This document shows, piece by piece, positions 25,196 through 33,024 of a DNA stretch of 49,389 bases (position 1 is its first letter; every line of letters begins with the position of its first letter). Made by a program: the position numbers and the translations under genes. Below the pieces are notes generated by a model, which did no database searches, was not told the DNA's origin, and worked only from the letters and a program-made list of their open reading frames with translations. Location of the stretch: NCBI GenBank assembly GCA_035509415.1, contig DATJLQ010000206.1:1-49389 (forward strand), given 5' to 3'. This DNA comes from DATJLQ01 sp035509415 (GTDB taxonomy: Bacteria > Pseudomonadota > Alphaproteobacteria > JACZXZ01).

Positions 25196-26521
25196 TCACG
25201 ATGGGCCGGCGGCGCGCGCGAGCCCCGCAAGCGCCTTGGGCTTGGGCCCGCCGGTCGCCCAGTCGAGGAGCTCGACCGTGTGCACGACCGGACGCGCGGT
25301 GCCCTGGGCGAGCTGGGCGATGCAGCCGATATTGCCGGTCGCGACCGCGTCGGCGCCGGTCGAGTCGATGTTGGCCGCCTTCTGCGCCAAGAGCCCGCGC
25401 GCGAGCTCGGGCTGCAGCATGTTGTAGGTGCCGGCCGAGCCGCAGCAGAGATGGCCCTCGGGGATTTCGCGGAGCTCGAACCCGGCCGCGGCGAGGAGAT
25501 CGCGCGGCGGCTTGTGAAGCTTCTGGCCGTGCTCCATCGAGCAGGCGGAATGATAGGCGAGCTTGAGCGGCGCGTGCGGCACGGCGGCCTTGAGGCCGAG
25601 CTCGGCCATGAATTCGGTCACGTCGCGCGCGAGGGAGGCCACGCGCGCCGCGCGCTCGGCGAACGCCGCGTCGTCGCGCAGCATGAAGCCGTAATCCTTG
25701 ACCGTGGTGCCGCAGCCCGACGCGGTGATCACGATCGCATCGAGCCCGGCACCCTCGATCTGGCGCGACCAGGCGGCGACGTTGGCGCGTGCCTGGGCAT
25801 GCGATTGCTCGGTCATGCCGAGATGATGCACGAGCGAGCCGCAGCATCCCGCCCCTTGCGCCACCACGACCTCGCAGCCGTGACGCGTGAGCAATCGGAT
25901 CGCGGCGTCGTCGATCGAAGGGGCGAGCACCTGCTGGGCGCAGCCGACCATGAGGGCGACGCGCTTCCGCCGCGCGCCTTCGGCCGGGAAGATTTGCGGC
26001 TGCGCGTTGGGCGACCCGCGCTCCTCGCGCGCCGGGACGAGATCGAGCATGGCGCGGATGCGCTGCGGCAAGAGGCGCTCGACCGGCTTGGCTAACGGCC
26101 GCGCGAGGCGCGCCGCGCGCAACGCCCAGCGGAAGAGGGCGGGCCGCGGCAGGATTTCGGCGAGCGCGCGGCGCAGCAGCCGGTCGGCGAGCGGGCGCTT
26201 ATACGTCTCCTCGATGCGCGCGCGGGCCATGTCGACGAGGTGCATGTAGTGGACGCCCGAAGGGCAGGTCGTCATGCAGGAGAGGCAGGAAAGGCAGCGG
26301 TCGACATGGGTCGCGACCTCCTCGCTCGCGGGCTTGCCGCCCTCGAGCATGTCCTTGATCAGGTAGATGCGGCCACGCGGGCTGTCGAGCTCGTCGCCGA
26401 GCAGCACGTAGGTCGGACAGGTCGCGGTGCAGAAGCCGCAATGGACGCAGGCGCGGAGGATCTTGTCCGCGACCTGGATGCCGGGTTGGGCCAGCTGCTC
26501 GGGCGAGAAATGGGTCTGCAT
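25196..26521 (-). CDS. glcF: Glycolate oxidase iron-sulfur subunit GlcF
   Basis: 441 residues. It carries electrons from the GlcD/GlcE flavin subunits towards the respiratory chain. Two ferredoxin-type 4Fe-4S clusters are bound by Cys25/28/31/35 (CVHCGFCTATCP) and Cys76/79/82/86 (CLSCLSCMTTCP). The second half has the two Cys-Cys-Gly domains (GAGCCGSLVHHLG and GHLCCGSAGTYNML) typical of GlcF/HdrB-like proteins. It begins 3 bp after the glcE stop, so they are co-translated. Confidence 0.95.
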   Translation of the reverse strand: MQTHFSPEQLAQPGIQVADKILRACVHCGFCTATCPTYVLLGDELDSPRGRIYLIKDMLEGGKPASEEVATHVDRCLSCLSCMTTCPSGVHYMHLVDMARARIEETYKRPLADRLLRRALAEILPRPALFRWALRAARLARPLAKPVERLLPQRIRAMLDLVPAREERGSPNAQPQIFPAEGARRKRVALMVGCAQQVLAPSIDDAAIRLLTRHGCEVVVAQGAGCCGSLVHHLGMTEQSHAQARANVAAWSRQIEGAGLDAIVITASGCGTTVKDYGFMLRDDAAFAERAARVASLARDVTEFMAELGLKAAVPHAPLKLAYHSACSMEHGQKLHKPPRDLLAAAGFELREIPEGHLCCGSAGTYNMLQPELARGLLAQKAANIDSTGADAVATGNIGCIAQLAQGTARPVVHTVELLDWATGGPKPKALAGLARAAGPS

Positions 26522-26524
26522 GGC

Positions 26525-27823
26525 TCAGTCGGTGCGCGCGACGGTCGAGAGCGCGGGCTCGGCCGTACCATCGGCGACGGCGCCCGCGAGATCGCCCGCG
26601 ACCATGCGTCCGGGATTGAGCACGCCGCGCGGATCGAAGCTCGCCTTGATGCGCGCGGAGAGACGCTTGACGCCCGGGCTCTCGGGCTCGAAGGGCGCGA
26701 CCGCGGCGCGGAGCGGATCGGGAGCGCGCATGAGGGTCGCGTGGCCGCCCGAGGGTGCGAGGGCCTGGCGCAGGATCGCGGCCCCCGCGTCCGCCCCTGC
26801 GTCGCCCGCGAGCGGCAAGCCGAGCCAAACGAGGCCGCCGCCCCAATCGTACCAATATTGGGCGCCGAGCGGCCCTTGGACGCGTGCCGTGAAGCCGGGG
26901 CCGGATGCGGGCGGGAGCGAGAGGCGCCACACCGCGAGCGAGCGGTCGCGCGCGAAGGGTGTCGCATCGCGTAGCTCGGCCCAGAAGGCGCGCGAGTTGG
27001 CACTATGCAATTCCTCGATCGGTCCGTGGCGCGCGAGCAATTCCGCGAGTGCGGCCGCGCGCGCCGCGACCGAGGCCGGAAATCCCTCGACCCGCACCGC
27101 GGTCACCGATTTTCCGCCCGCCGCCACGTAGGACACCGCCGAGCGGCGCGCGATTTCGGCCGGCAGATGGGCCGCCCCCGACACGTCATGAGCGCTGCCG
27201 AGCGCTTCGGTGAGGGCGCGGATCGCGGCCGCGTCGTCGAGCCCGTAGAGGAGGAGCGTGCGCGTCTTCTCGGAGGCGGGGAGCACCTTGAGCGTCACCT
27301 CGGTCATGGCCGCGAGCGTGCCGTGGGAGCCGGCGATGAGCTTGCAGAGATCGTAGCCGGTCACGTTCTTGACCACGCGCCCGCCCGCCTTGAATTCCTC
27401 GCCGCGCCCGTTGACCGCGACAAACCCCAGGAAATGGTCGCGCGCGGCCCCCGCCTTGATGCGCCGGGGACCCGAAAGATTGCAGGCGAGCACGCCGCCC
27501 AGCGTCCCCCCGCCCGCTTCCGCGCCGTAGAACGGGCCGAGATCGCCCGGCTCGAAGGCGAGCTCCTGGCGTTGCTCGGCGAGAAGCCGTTCGATCTCGG
27601 CGAGGCGCGTACCGGCGCGCGCGGTGAGCACGAGCTCGTCCGGCTCGTAGGCGATCACCCCCGCGAGGCCCGAGAGATCGACCGTGAGCGAGGTCTGCAT
27701 CGGCCGGCCGAGGCCGCGCTTGGTGCCCGTGCCGACGAGCTCGAGAGGCTCGCCCTCGGCCGCCGCGTACTGGACGAGAGACGCAAGCTCCTTGGCGTCG
27801 CGCGGCTTCACGGTGCTCGTCAT
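26525..27823 (-). CDS. glcE: Glycolate oxidase FAD-binding subunit GlcE
   Basis: 432 residues. The N-terminal FAD-binding domain of the PCMH/VAO type is visible as PLELVGTGTKRGLGRP, VIAYEPDELVLTARAGTRL and GGTLGGVLACNLSGPRRIKA, with VVKNVTGYDLCKLIAGSHGT further on. It works with GlcD and GlcF to oxidise glycolate to glyoxylate. It is somewhat longer than the E. coli protein (about 350), with the extension mostly in the C-terminal half. It lies between glcD (257 bp upstream) and glcF. Confidence 0.94.
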   Translation of the reverse strand: MTSTVKPRDAKELASLVQYAAAEGEPLELVGTGTKRGLGRPMQTSLTVDLSGLAGVIAYEPDELVLTARAGTRLAEIERLLAEQRQELAFEPGDLGPFYGAEAGGGTLGGVLACNLSGPRRIKAGAARDHFLGFVAVNGRGEEFKAGGRVVKNVTGYDLCKLIAGSHGTLAAMTEVTLKVLPASEKTRTLLLYGLDDAAAIRALTEALGSAHDVSGAAHLPAEIARRSAVSYVAAGGKSVTAVRVEGFPASVAARAAALAELLARHGPIEELHSANSRAFWAELRDATPFARDRSLAVWRLSLPPASGPGFTARVQGPLGAQYWYDWGGGLVWLGLPLAGDAGADAGAAILRQALAPSGGHATLMRAPDPLRAAVAPFEPESPGVKRLSARIKASFDPRGVLNPGRMVAGDLAGAVADGTAEPALSTVARTD

Positions 27824-27884
27824 CGGGCACCCGGCGCATTCCGGACCCGTCGGCCCCCCACCCGGCGACGCTCACGCGCCGCCG

Positions 27885-27978
27885 GCCTCCCCCTCAAGGG
27901 GGGAGGCGATGAAATAGGACATGCGCCGAAGATCTTCGACGTTCCCTGTCTAACTCCCTCCCCCCTTGAGGGGGAGGG
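27885..27978. repeat. Two related GC hairpins in the glcD-glcE spacer
   Basis: GCCTCCCCC-TCAA-GGGGGGAGGC (27885-27907) and CCCTCCCCCC-TTGA-GGGGGAGGG (27956-27978) are two close versions of the same palindrome about 50 bp apart. On the minus strand they lie between glcD and glcE in the glcDEF transcript and could attenuate or stabilise it. No T-tract follows either. Confidence 0.6.
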
Positions 27979-28002
27979 TGGGATGGGGGGTGGCGGCGCG
28001 CC

Positions 28003-28074
28003 TCGAAGCGACACTCGAAGCGGCTTGGGTCGAAGCGACATGGGTCGAAGCGCCATGGGTCGAAGCGGCATGCG
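28003..28074. repeat. 15-bp tandem repeats after glcD
   Basis: Units begin with TCGAAGCG: tcgaagcgacac (28003, 12 bp), tcgaagcggcttggg (28015), tcgaagcgacatggg (28030), tcgaagcgccatggg (28045) and a partial unit (28060). The array ends a few bases before the glcD stop at 28081, in the non-coding spacer. Confidence 0.8.
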
Positions 28075-28080
28075 GCGCTC

Positions 28081-29580
28081 CTAAAGCCGCTCGAGGTCGG
28101 GGAAGCGCACCTGGCCGCGATGGACGTGCATGCGGCCCAGCTCGGCGCAGCGATGGAGGCTCGGGAACACCTTGCCCGGATTGAGCAGCGCCTCCGCGTC
28201 GAACGCGCATTTGACGCGCTCCTGCTGCGCGAGGTCGATCTCGCTGAACATCGTGCCCATGAGGTCGCGCTTCTCGACCCCGACCCCGTGCTCGCCCGTG
28301 AGCACGCCGCCCACCTCGACGCACAGGCGCAGGAGATCCGCGCCGAAGGATTCGGCCGCCTCGAGCTCGCCCGGCTTGTTCGCGTCGTAGAGGATGAGCG
28401 GGTGGAGATTGCCGTCGCCCGCGTGGAACACGTTGGCGCAGCCGAGCCCGTAGAATTCCGAGAGCTCGCGCGTGCGCTTCAGCACCTCGGGCAGGCGCTT
28501 CCGGGGGATGGTGCCGTCGACGCAGTAATAGTCGGGGGCCAGGCGCCCGGCGGCGGGGAACGCGGCCTTGCGTCCGGCCCAGAAGCGGAGCCGCTCGGCC
28601 TCGTCGCCGCTCACGCGGCAGTAACACGCGCCGTTCGCGCGCGCGATCGCATCGACCTTGGCGATCAGCTCCTCGACCTCGGCGGGCGGGCCGTCGAGCT
28701 CGCAGATCAGGAGCGCCTCGACGTCGAGCGGATAGCCGGCATTGACGAACGCCTCGACCGCGTGGATCGCGGGCTTGTCCATCATCTCGAGGCCGCCCGG
28801 GATGATGCCGCTCGAGATGATGCCGGCGACCGTCGCCCCCGCTTCCTCGTTCGATTGGAAGCCGATCAGCATGGCGCGCGCCGATTGGGGCTTCTTCAGG
28901 ATGCGCACCGTGACCTCGGTCACGACGCCGAGCAGCCCCTCGGAGCCCGTGAGGAGACCCAAGAGATCGTAGCCGCCCGCATCGAGATGCTTGCCGCCCA
29001 CGCGCATCACCTCGCCCTCGATGGTGACGAATTCGAGGCCGAGCAGATTGTTCGCCGTGACGCCGTATTTGAGGCAATGCACGCCGCCCGAATTCTCCGC
29101 GACGTTGCCGCCGATCGAGCAGGCGATCTGGCTCGAGGGATCGGGCGCGTAGTAGAAGCCCGCGCGCTCGACCGCCTGGGTGATCGCGAGGTTGGTGACG
29201 CCCGGCTGCACCACGACGGCGCGGTTCGGGAAATCGATCTCGAGGATGCGCTTGAATTTCGAAAGGCCGAGCAGCACCGCGTCGCCGAGCGGCAAGGCGC
29301 CGCCCGAGAGCGAGGTGCCCGAGCCGCGCGGCACCACCTTGATGCGCCGCTCATGGCAATAGCGGAGGGTGGCCGCGACCTCTTCCGTCGTCTCGGGCAG
29401 CACCACCAGCATGGGCGGCTGGCGATAGGCGGTGAGCCCGTCGCTCTCGTAGGCGCGTAGCGCCTCGGGTGCCGAGATCACGCCGCCCGCCCCGCGCACG
29501 CGCTGCTTGAGCCCGGCCGCGATCTCGTCCCGGCGCGCGAGGGTCGCTTGATCGAGCGCGGGCATCACAAGGCCGGACAT
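28081..29580 (-). CDS. glcD: Glycolate oxidase catalytic subunit GlcD
   Basis: 499 residues from the ATG at 29580, preceded by GGGGGAG; 18 more codons upstream are open but non-homologous. GlcD oxidises glycolate to glyoxylate with FAD, as in phosphoglycolate salvage. The FAD-binding domain shows VVPRGSGTSLSGGALP, VVQPGVTNLAITQAVERAG, DPSSQIACSIGGNVAENSGG and LKYGVTANNLLGLEFV. The C-terminal FAD-linked oxidase domain has ANVFHAGDGNLHPLILYD and VGGVLTGEHGVGVEKRDLM. First gene of glcDEF, separated from glcE by a 257-bp spacer full of repeats. Confidence 0.96.
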   Translation of the reverse strand: MSGLVMPALDQATLARRDEIAAGLKQRVRGAGGVISAPEALRAYESDGLTAYRQPPMLVVLPETTEEVAATLRYCHERRIKVVPRGSGTSLSGGALPLGDAVLLGLSKFKRILEIDFPNRAVVVQPGVTNLAITQAVERAGFYYAPDPSSQIACSIGGNVAENSGGVHCLKYGVTANNLLGLEFVTIEGEVMRVGGKHLDAGGYDLLGLLTGSEGLLGVVTEVTVRILKKPQSARAMLIGFQSNEEAGATVAGIISSGIIPGGLEMMDKPAIHAVEAFVNAGYPLDVEALLICELDGPPAEVEELIAKVDAIARANGACYCRVSGDEAERLRFWAGRKAAFPAAGRLAPDYYCVDGTIPRKRLPEVLKRTRELSEFYGLGCANVFHAGDGNLHPLILYDANKPGELEAAESFGADLLRLCVEVGGVLTGEHGVGVEKRDLMGTMFSEIDLAQQERVKCAFDAEALLNPGKVFPSLHRCAELGRMHVHRGQVRFPDLERL

Positions 29581-29655
29581 GGGCTCCCCCGATCCTTTTG
29601 CCGACGAAGCCGCACCGAAGGGCTCGCCGGCCAAATGGTATTACCACTTCGCGGC

Positions 29656-29745
29656 CGGATTTCCTAGTCGCGGATTTCGGGGTCGCGGATTTCGGGGCCG
29701 CGGATTTCGGGGCCGCGGATTTCGGCGCCGCGGATTTCGGGGCTT
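29656..29745. repeat. Six 15-bp tandem repeats between rpmJ and glcD
   Basis: Exactly six 15-bp units fill 90 bp: cggatttcctagtcg (29656), cggatttcggggtcg (29671), cggatttcggggccg (29686 and 29701), cggatttcggcgccg (29716) and cggatttcggggctt (29731). They lie about 75 bp upstream of the glcD start and 8 bp from the rpmJ terminator. The plus strand reads through as a DFGAA-type repeat, but no gene is evident there. Confidence 0.85.
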
Positions 29746-29753
29746 GGGGTGCT

Positions 29754-29784
29754 AAAAAGCCGCGGCCCCGGGGAGGGTCGCGGC
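29754..29784 (-). terminator. Intrinsic terminator of rpmJ
   Basis: On the minus strand GCCGCG (complement of 29779-29784) pairs with CGCGGC (complement of 29759-29764), with an inner CCC/GGG extension, and is followed by TTTTT (complement of 29754-29758). It lies 30 bp after the rpmJ stop. Confidence 0.85.
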
Positions 29785-29813
29785 TCCGGCCGCACGGCGC
29801 TGTCGCCCGGGCC

Positions 29814-29939
29814 TCAGCCCTGGCGCGCCTTCATGCGCGGGTTCTTCTTGTTGATGACGTAGACCCGGCCGCGCCGACGTACCACGCGGCAGTTCTTGTC
29901 GCGCGCCTTGGCGGATTTGAGCGAGTTGACGATTTTCAT
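29814..29939 (-). CDS. rpmJ: 50S ribosomal protein L36
   Basis: 41 residues: MKIVNSLKSAKARDKNCRVV, then RRRGRVYVINKKNPRMKARQ and a final Gly. This is the 41-residue, zinc-free form of L36 typical of alphaproteobacteria; the CxxC zinc ligands of the 37-38 residue form are absent and only one Cys remains. The basic composition and the pattern RRRGRxYVINK are diagnostic. It is followed by its own intrinsic terminator and lies 93 bp after a small membrane protein gene on the same strand. Confidence 0.95.
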   Translation of the reverse strand: MKIVNSLKSAKARDKNCRVVRRRGRVYVINKKNPRMKARQG

Positions 29940-30032
29940 GACGCTGCCCTTGGCAGGATGGGGGTCGATCGAAGGCGCGGACCATAGGGGCGAGACCGGG
30001 ACCTGTCAACCCGCCCGCGCGGATAAGCGCCC

Positions 30033-30254
30033 CTACATCACCCCCAGAATGCGCAGCCAGCCGTTGACCGCGGCGAAGGGCCCGTAGATCCCGACCACCA
30101 TGTGCAGGAGGCGCACATGGTTGGCGTGGGGGTGGAGCAGCACGAAATAGATGTGCCCGAGCCAGCCAACGCAGCACAACGTGGTGAGGATCGACTCGTA
30201 GGTCGACCGCATCAGGATGTCGGGCTTCTTCTTGCTGGCCGCGCTCTTAACCAT
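30033..30254 (-). CDS. Small membrane protein linked to DoxX
   Basis: 73 residues. It starts with a basic segment (MVKSAASKKKP), followed by two hydrophobic stretches (ILTTLCCVGWLGHIYFVLLH, about residues 22-41, and LHMVVGIYGPFAAVNGW). I do not recognise a named family. The ATG at 30254 lies 3 bp after the DoxX stop, so it is translationally linked to doxX. Coupling makes it likely to be a real gene and perhaps a partner of the DoxX protein. Confidence 0.65.
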   Translation of the reverse strand: MVKSAASKKKPDILMRSTYESILTTLCCVGWLGHIYFVLLHPHANHVRLLHMVVGIYGPFAAVNGWLRILGVM

Positions 30255-30257
30255 GTC

Positions 30258-30716
30258 TCAAAGCTCCGTGCCGATCGCGCGATCGAGCGAATAGCGCCCG
30301 CCGCCGCCGAGCGCCATCGCGAACGCGAAGATGCCCATCATGAACGGGTATTCCATGCCGTGATGCGCCCATTCCCAATTGGGCCACAACACGACGAAGC
30401 AGATCACCGCCATCTCGACCGCGATCATCGCGGCGACCAGGCGCGTCAAGAGCCCGAGCGCCAGCATCGCCCCGCCGAAGAATTCGAGAATGCCGATCCA
30501 GGTCGCGAGCGCCAGGGGCGCGGGCCAGCCGTGCTTCAAGAAATTCTCGGCCGTGTGGGGCAGATCCGAGCCGAACAGCTTGCCGAAGCCATGCGGCATC
30601 AGCATGAGCCCGAGGCAAACGCGCATGAGCGCGTAGCTGAGCGGCCGCGCCGCCCGATAGAACCCGGCGAGCCCGGGGATGAAGAGTCGGGCTGCGCCCG
30701 TTTCCGCGTCGACCAT
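30258..30716 (-). CDS. DoxX family membrane protein
   Basis: 152 residues with four membrane helices. The family pattern is clear: LSYALMRVCLGLMLMPHGFG, FLKHGWPAPLALATWIGILE, FFGGAMLALGLLTRLVAAMI and PFMMGIFAFAMALGGGG. DoxX-like proteins are linked to quinone/thiosulfate and oxidative-stress functions in some organisms, but most, like this one, have no assigned role. The ATG at 30716 (MVDAETGAARLF) was chosen; its ribosome-binding site is weak. The frame remains open upstream into the aquaporin region as a shadow only. Confidence 0.88.
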   Translation of the reverse strand: MVDAETGAARLFIPGLAGFYRAARPLSYALMRVCLGLMLMPHGFGKLFGSDLPHTAENFLKHGWPAPLALATWIGILEFFGGAMLALGLLTRLVAAMIAVEMAVICFVVLWPNWEWAHHGMEYPFMMGIFAFAMALGGGGRYSLDRAIGTEL

Positions 30717-30847
30717 CGTGCTTGGTACCGCTCGAATCCCGTTCCCGTCCTGCGTCCCTCGGGCCCGGTCCGAACCCTGAATCGGCCGAGTCGCCAGGGA
30801 CTTACCGGCAGAATCATAGCATCGGACGAGGCGCAGCGCACGCCTTT

Positions 30848-31546
30848 CTAGGGTGGGTCCGCCAAGAGCCAGCCGAAGACGATGACCGCGGCCGAGGCCC
30901 CCGCGGCCTCGCCCAGGACGAAGCCCGGCACGTCGAGCGGGCGGATGCCGGCGAAGCTGTCGGTCAAGGCGCGCGCCAAGGCGGCGGCGGGATTGGCGAA
31001 GGCGGTCGAGCTCGTGAACCAGTAGCCGGCGCCGATATAGGCGCCGACCGCGGCGGCGACGGCGCCGGGACGCGCGCGCACGAGTAGAATTACCATGCCG
31101 ACCAGGCCGAAGGTCGCGATCGCCTCGCTCGCCATCATGACCGGCCCCGCGCGCACGCGGCTCGAGAACGCCACCAGCGGCAGCCCGAACAGGAATTGCG
31201 CAACGGCCACGCCGAGCGCGGCGCCGGCGAATTGCGCCGCGACGTAGGCGGGCACGTCGCGCCACGGAAGTGCCCGCCGCCACGCGAGCGCCAAGGTGAC
31301 CGCGGGATTGAAATGAGCGCCCGAGATGGGGGCGAAAGCGAGGATCAGCGCCGCGAGCGCCCCTGCGGTCGCAAGCGAATTCGCGAGCAGCGTGAGGGCC
31401 GCGTCGCCATGGGTCAGGCGCTGGCCCATGATGCCCGAGCCCACGACGGCCAGAAGAAGGAACCCCGTGCCGAGCGCCTCGGCGACCGCGCGCCGCGCGC
31501 GCGTCGCGGCGCGCGGCTCAGGAAACTTGGCCGACGGCGCGTGCAA
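30848..31546 (-). CDS. aqpS: Aquaglyceroporin of the arsenic operon (AqpS-like)
   Basis: 232 residues from a TTG at 31546, overlapping arsC by 29 bp; no ATG or GTG lies before the first membrane segment. Six hydrophobic segments and two NPA boxes are present: HFNPAVTLA (Asn80) and FANPAAALAR (Asn186, with Arg193 of the selectivity filter). In Sinorhizobium meliloti an aquaglyceroporin in the ars operon lets arsenite, made by ArsC, flow out of the cell. The same role is inferred from the context here. No ArsB or Acr3 pump is in the window. Confidence 0.88.
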   Translation of the reverse strand: MHAPSAKFPEPRAATRARRAVAEALGTGFLLLAVVGSGIMGQRLTHGDAALTLLANSLATAGALAALILAFAPISGAHFNPAVTLALAWRRALPWRDVPAYVAAQFAGAALGVAVAQFLFGLPLVAFSSRVRAGPVMMASEAIATFGLVGMVILLVRARPGAVAAAVGAYIGAGYWFTSSTAFANPAAALARALTDSFAGIRPLDVPGFVLGEAAGASAAVIVFGWLLADPP

Positions 31547-32042
31547 CGGTCGAGCGGCCGATCTCGTCGACGGCCTCCTTGAGCTTGAGCCGGTCGAGGG
31601 ACGCGATCGGAAGACTCGCGAACAGCTTGATGCGCCCTTCGAGCTCGCGGAAGGCGCGCCGGAAGGCGTCGCGTTTCTCGCGCTCGCTGCCTTGGACCGC
31701 GGCCGGGTCGGGCACGCCCCAATGGGCGGTCATGGGATGGCCGGGCCAGACCGGACAGGGCTCGCTCGCGGCCTGATCGCACACGGTGAACACGAAATCC
31801 ATCTTGGGCGCGCCGGGCTCGCCGAACACGTCCCAGCTCTTGCTGTGAAGAGACTCGGTCGGCAGGCCGAGCTTCGAGATGAGCTCGAGCGCGTAGGGAT
31901 GGGGCGCCGGCTTCGGGAAGCTCCCGGCGCTGTAGCCCTTGAAGCGGCCGCGCCCCCAATGGTCGGTCAAGGCCTCGGCCATGATGCTACGCGCCGAATT
32001 GCCGGTGCAAAGGAAGAGCACGTTGTAGATCTTGTCGCTCAT
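31518..32042 (-). CDS. arsC: Arsenate reductase, low-molecular-weight phosphatase type
   Basis: 174 residues. The P-loop is CTGNSARS (Cys12, Arg18), as in LMW-PTPase-fold arsenate reductases. Further Cys88 and Cys96 in FTVCDQAASEPCPVWPG are in place to relay a disulfide, and GVPDPA supplies the Asp acid. It reduces arsenate to arsenite in the cytosol. Its start overlaps the arsI stop (ATGA), indicating coupling. The ~30-residue C-terminal extension past the core is alpha-helical and basic. Confidence 0.93.
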   Translation of the reverse strand: MSDKIYNVLFLCTGNSARSIMAEALTDHWGRGRFKGYSAGSFPKPAPHPYALELISKLGLPTESLHSKSWDVFGEPGAPKMDFVFTVCDQAASEPCPVWPGHPMTAHWGVPDPAAVQGSEREKRDAFRRAFRELEGRIKLFASLPIASLDRLKLKEAVDEIGRSTVARAVGQVS

Positions 32043-32542
32043 GGCGCGACCGTTCCGGCGCTCGGGCCGCAGCCGCATCTTTGCGCCGCCGGCTTCGTCA
32101 ATGCGGGCTCGCAGCAGATCGTCGCTCGCGCGGGCGCGAGCTTTGCGAGCGCCTCTGCGGCACCGCCCTTGCCGTAGACCGTGACCGGCCCGCGCGTGAG
32201 GAACGTTTCCCACGCGATCCCCTCGGGATCGGCGATCCATTGCTTGTCGCTCTCGGCGTAGCAGCAGCTCGTCGCCTTCTCCTCGAGGACCGGACCCTCG
32301 GCGCGCGTGAGCCGGCCGCCGATCTCGGCGAGCTCGGCCTCGTCCTCAGCCTGGATGCCGAGATGGCGCACGCCCAAGGGTCCGCCGCGTCGCGAGATCG
32401 CGAAATTGACGCGCGGATCCTCGAGCATCCATTTCGCGTAGTCGGGCTTGACCACGCTCGGCTCGGCGGCGAATAGCGCCGTATAGAAGCGGATCGAGCG
32501 CTCGACATCGGCGACCGAAACATGGACATGAAAGCGCTTCAT
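32039..32542 (-). CDS. arsI: ArsI/CadI family VOC-fold protein, probable C-As lyase
   Basis: 167 residues. The vicinal-oxygen-chelate fold starts with MKRFHVHVSVADVERSIRFY. Metal ligands would be a His in the first strand (5 or 7), His60 (GVRHLGIQ) and Glu112 (DPEGIAWE). The adjacent cysteine pair Cys93-Cys94 in TSCCYAESDKQW is the hallmark of ArsI, which binds trivalent organoarsenicals and cleaves the C-As bond. The C-terminus has more cysteines (ICCEPALT, QRCGCGP). It overlaps the arsR stop by 4 bp and arsC by 4 bp. Cadmium-induced CadI is the alternative name for close relatives. Confidence 0.88.
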   Translation of the reverse strand: MKRFHVHVSVADVERSIRFYTALFAAEPSVVKPDYAKWMLEDPRVNFAISRRGGPLGVRHLGIQAEDEAELAEIGGRLTRAEGPVLEEKATSCCYAESDKQWIADPEGIAWETFLTRGPVTVYGKGGAAEALAKLAPARATICCEPALTKPAAQRCGCGPSAGTVAP

Positions 32543-32913
32543 CGCGCGCTCCTTTTCTTGGGTTCGTTCTTGGGTTCGGCGACGGGAACGGGATCGCAGG
32601 CCGGGAGGCCGCAATCCTCGGGCCGGCCGCGGCAGCAATTCTCGGTCAAATAGGCGACGAGCGCGTTCATGCCGCCGAAATCGGCGCTGTAGACGAGCGA
32701 GCGCCCGTCGCGCCGCTGGACCAGGAGACCCGCGCGCGTGAGATGCGCGAGATGGAACGAGAGCGACGAATCGGGCACGCCGAGCCGCTCGGCGATCGCG
32801 CCCGCCGCGAGCCCGGCCGGCCCGCGCTCGACCAAAAGCCGGAAGATCGCGAGCCGCGTCTCCTGGGCGAGGGACGCAAGGGCACCCAGGGCCTGCTTGG
32901 TTTTCACGGCCAT
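32539..32913 (-). CDS. arsR: ArsR family arsenic-responsive repressor
   Basis: 124 residues. Winged helix-turn-helix: LASLAQETRLAIFRLLVERG, IAERLGVPDSSLSFHLAHLT and GLLVQRRDGRSLVYSAD. A C-terminal cysteine cluster Cys93-Cys94...Cys101...Cys106 (ENCCRGRPEDCGLPAC) is the type of As(III) site seen in ArsR proteins that lack the helix-3 site. It is the first gene of arsR-arsI-arsC-aqpS, with a GGGAGG ribosome-binding site. Arsenite binding is expected to release it from the upstream operator. Confidence 0.94.
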   Translation of the reverse strand: MAVKTKQALGALASLAQETRLAIFRLLVERGPAGLAAGAIAERLGVPDSSLSFHLAHLTRAGLLVQRRDGRSLVYSADFGGMNALVAYLTENCCRGRPEDCGLPACDPVPVAEPKNEPKKRSAR

Positions 32914-32928
32914 GGTGGACCTCCCATC

Positions 32929-32950
32929 TATTTCAACATTTCTAGAAATA
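32929..32950. promoter_or_regulatory. Candidate ArsR operator
   Basis: Sixteen bases upstream of the arsR start is an AT-rich block with the inverted repeat TATTTC-N10-GAAATA (32929-32950), enclosing the perfect 12-bp palindrome ATTTCTAGAAAT (32938-32949). Its position between arsR and the divergent methyltransferase gene fits an autoregulatory operator. Confidence 0.5.
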
Positions 32951-33024
32951 TCGAATCATTGGCCGTGCGTCAAGCGTTGCGCGCGACGCCTGATGCAGGG
33001 CGGCCGATCTGCCATACTGGGGCC

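Noticed and set aside
29598..29987. Plus-strand frame encoding DFGAA repeats
   Set aside because: Produced by the 15-bp tandem array and reading antisense through rpmJ and its terminator; no start signal or family match.
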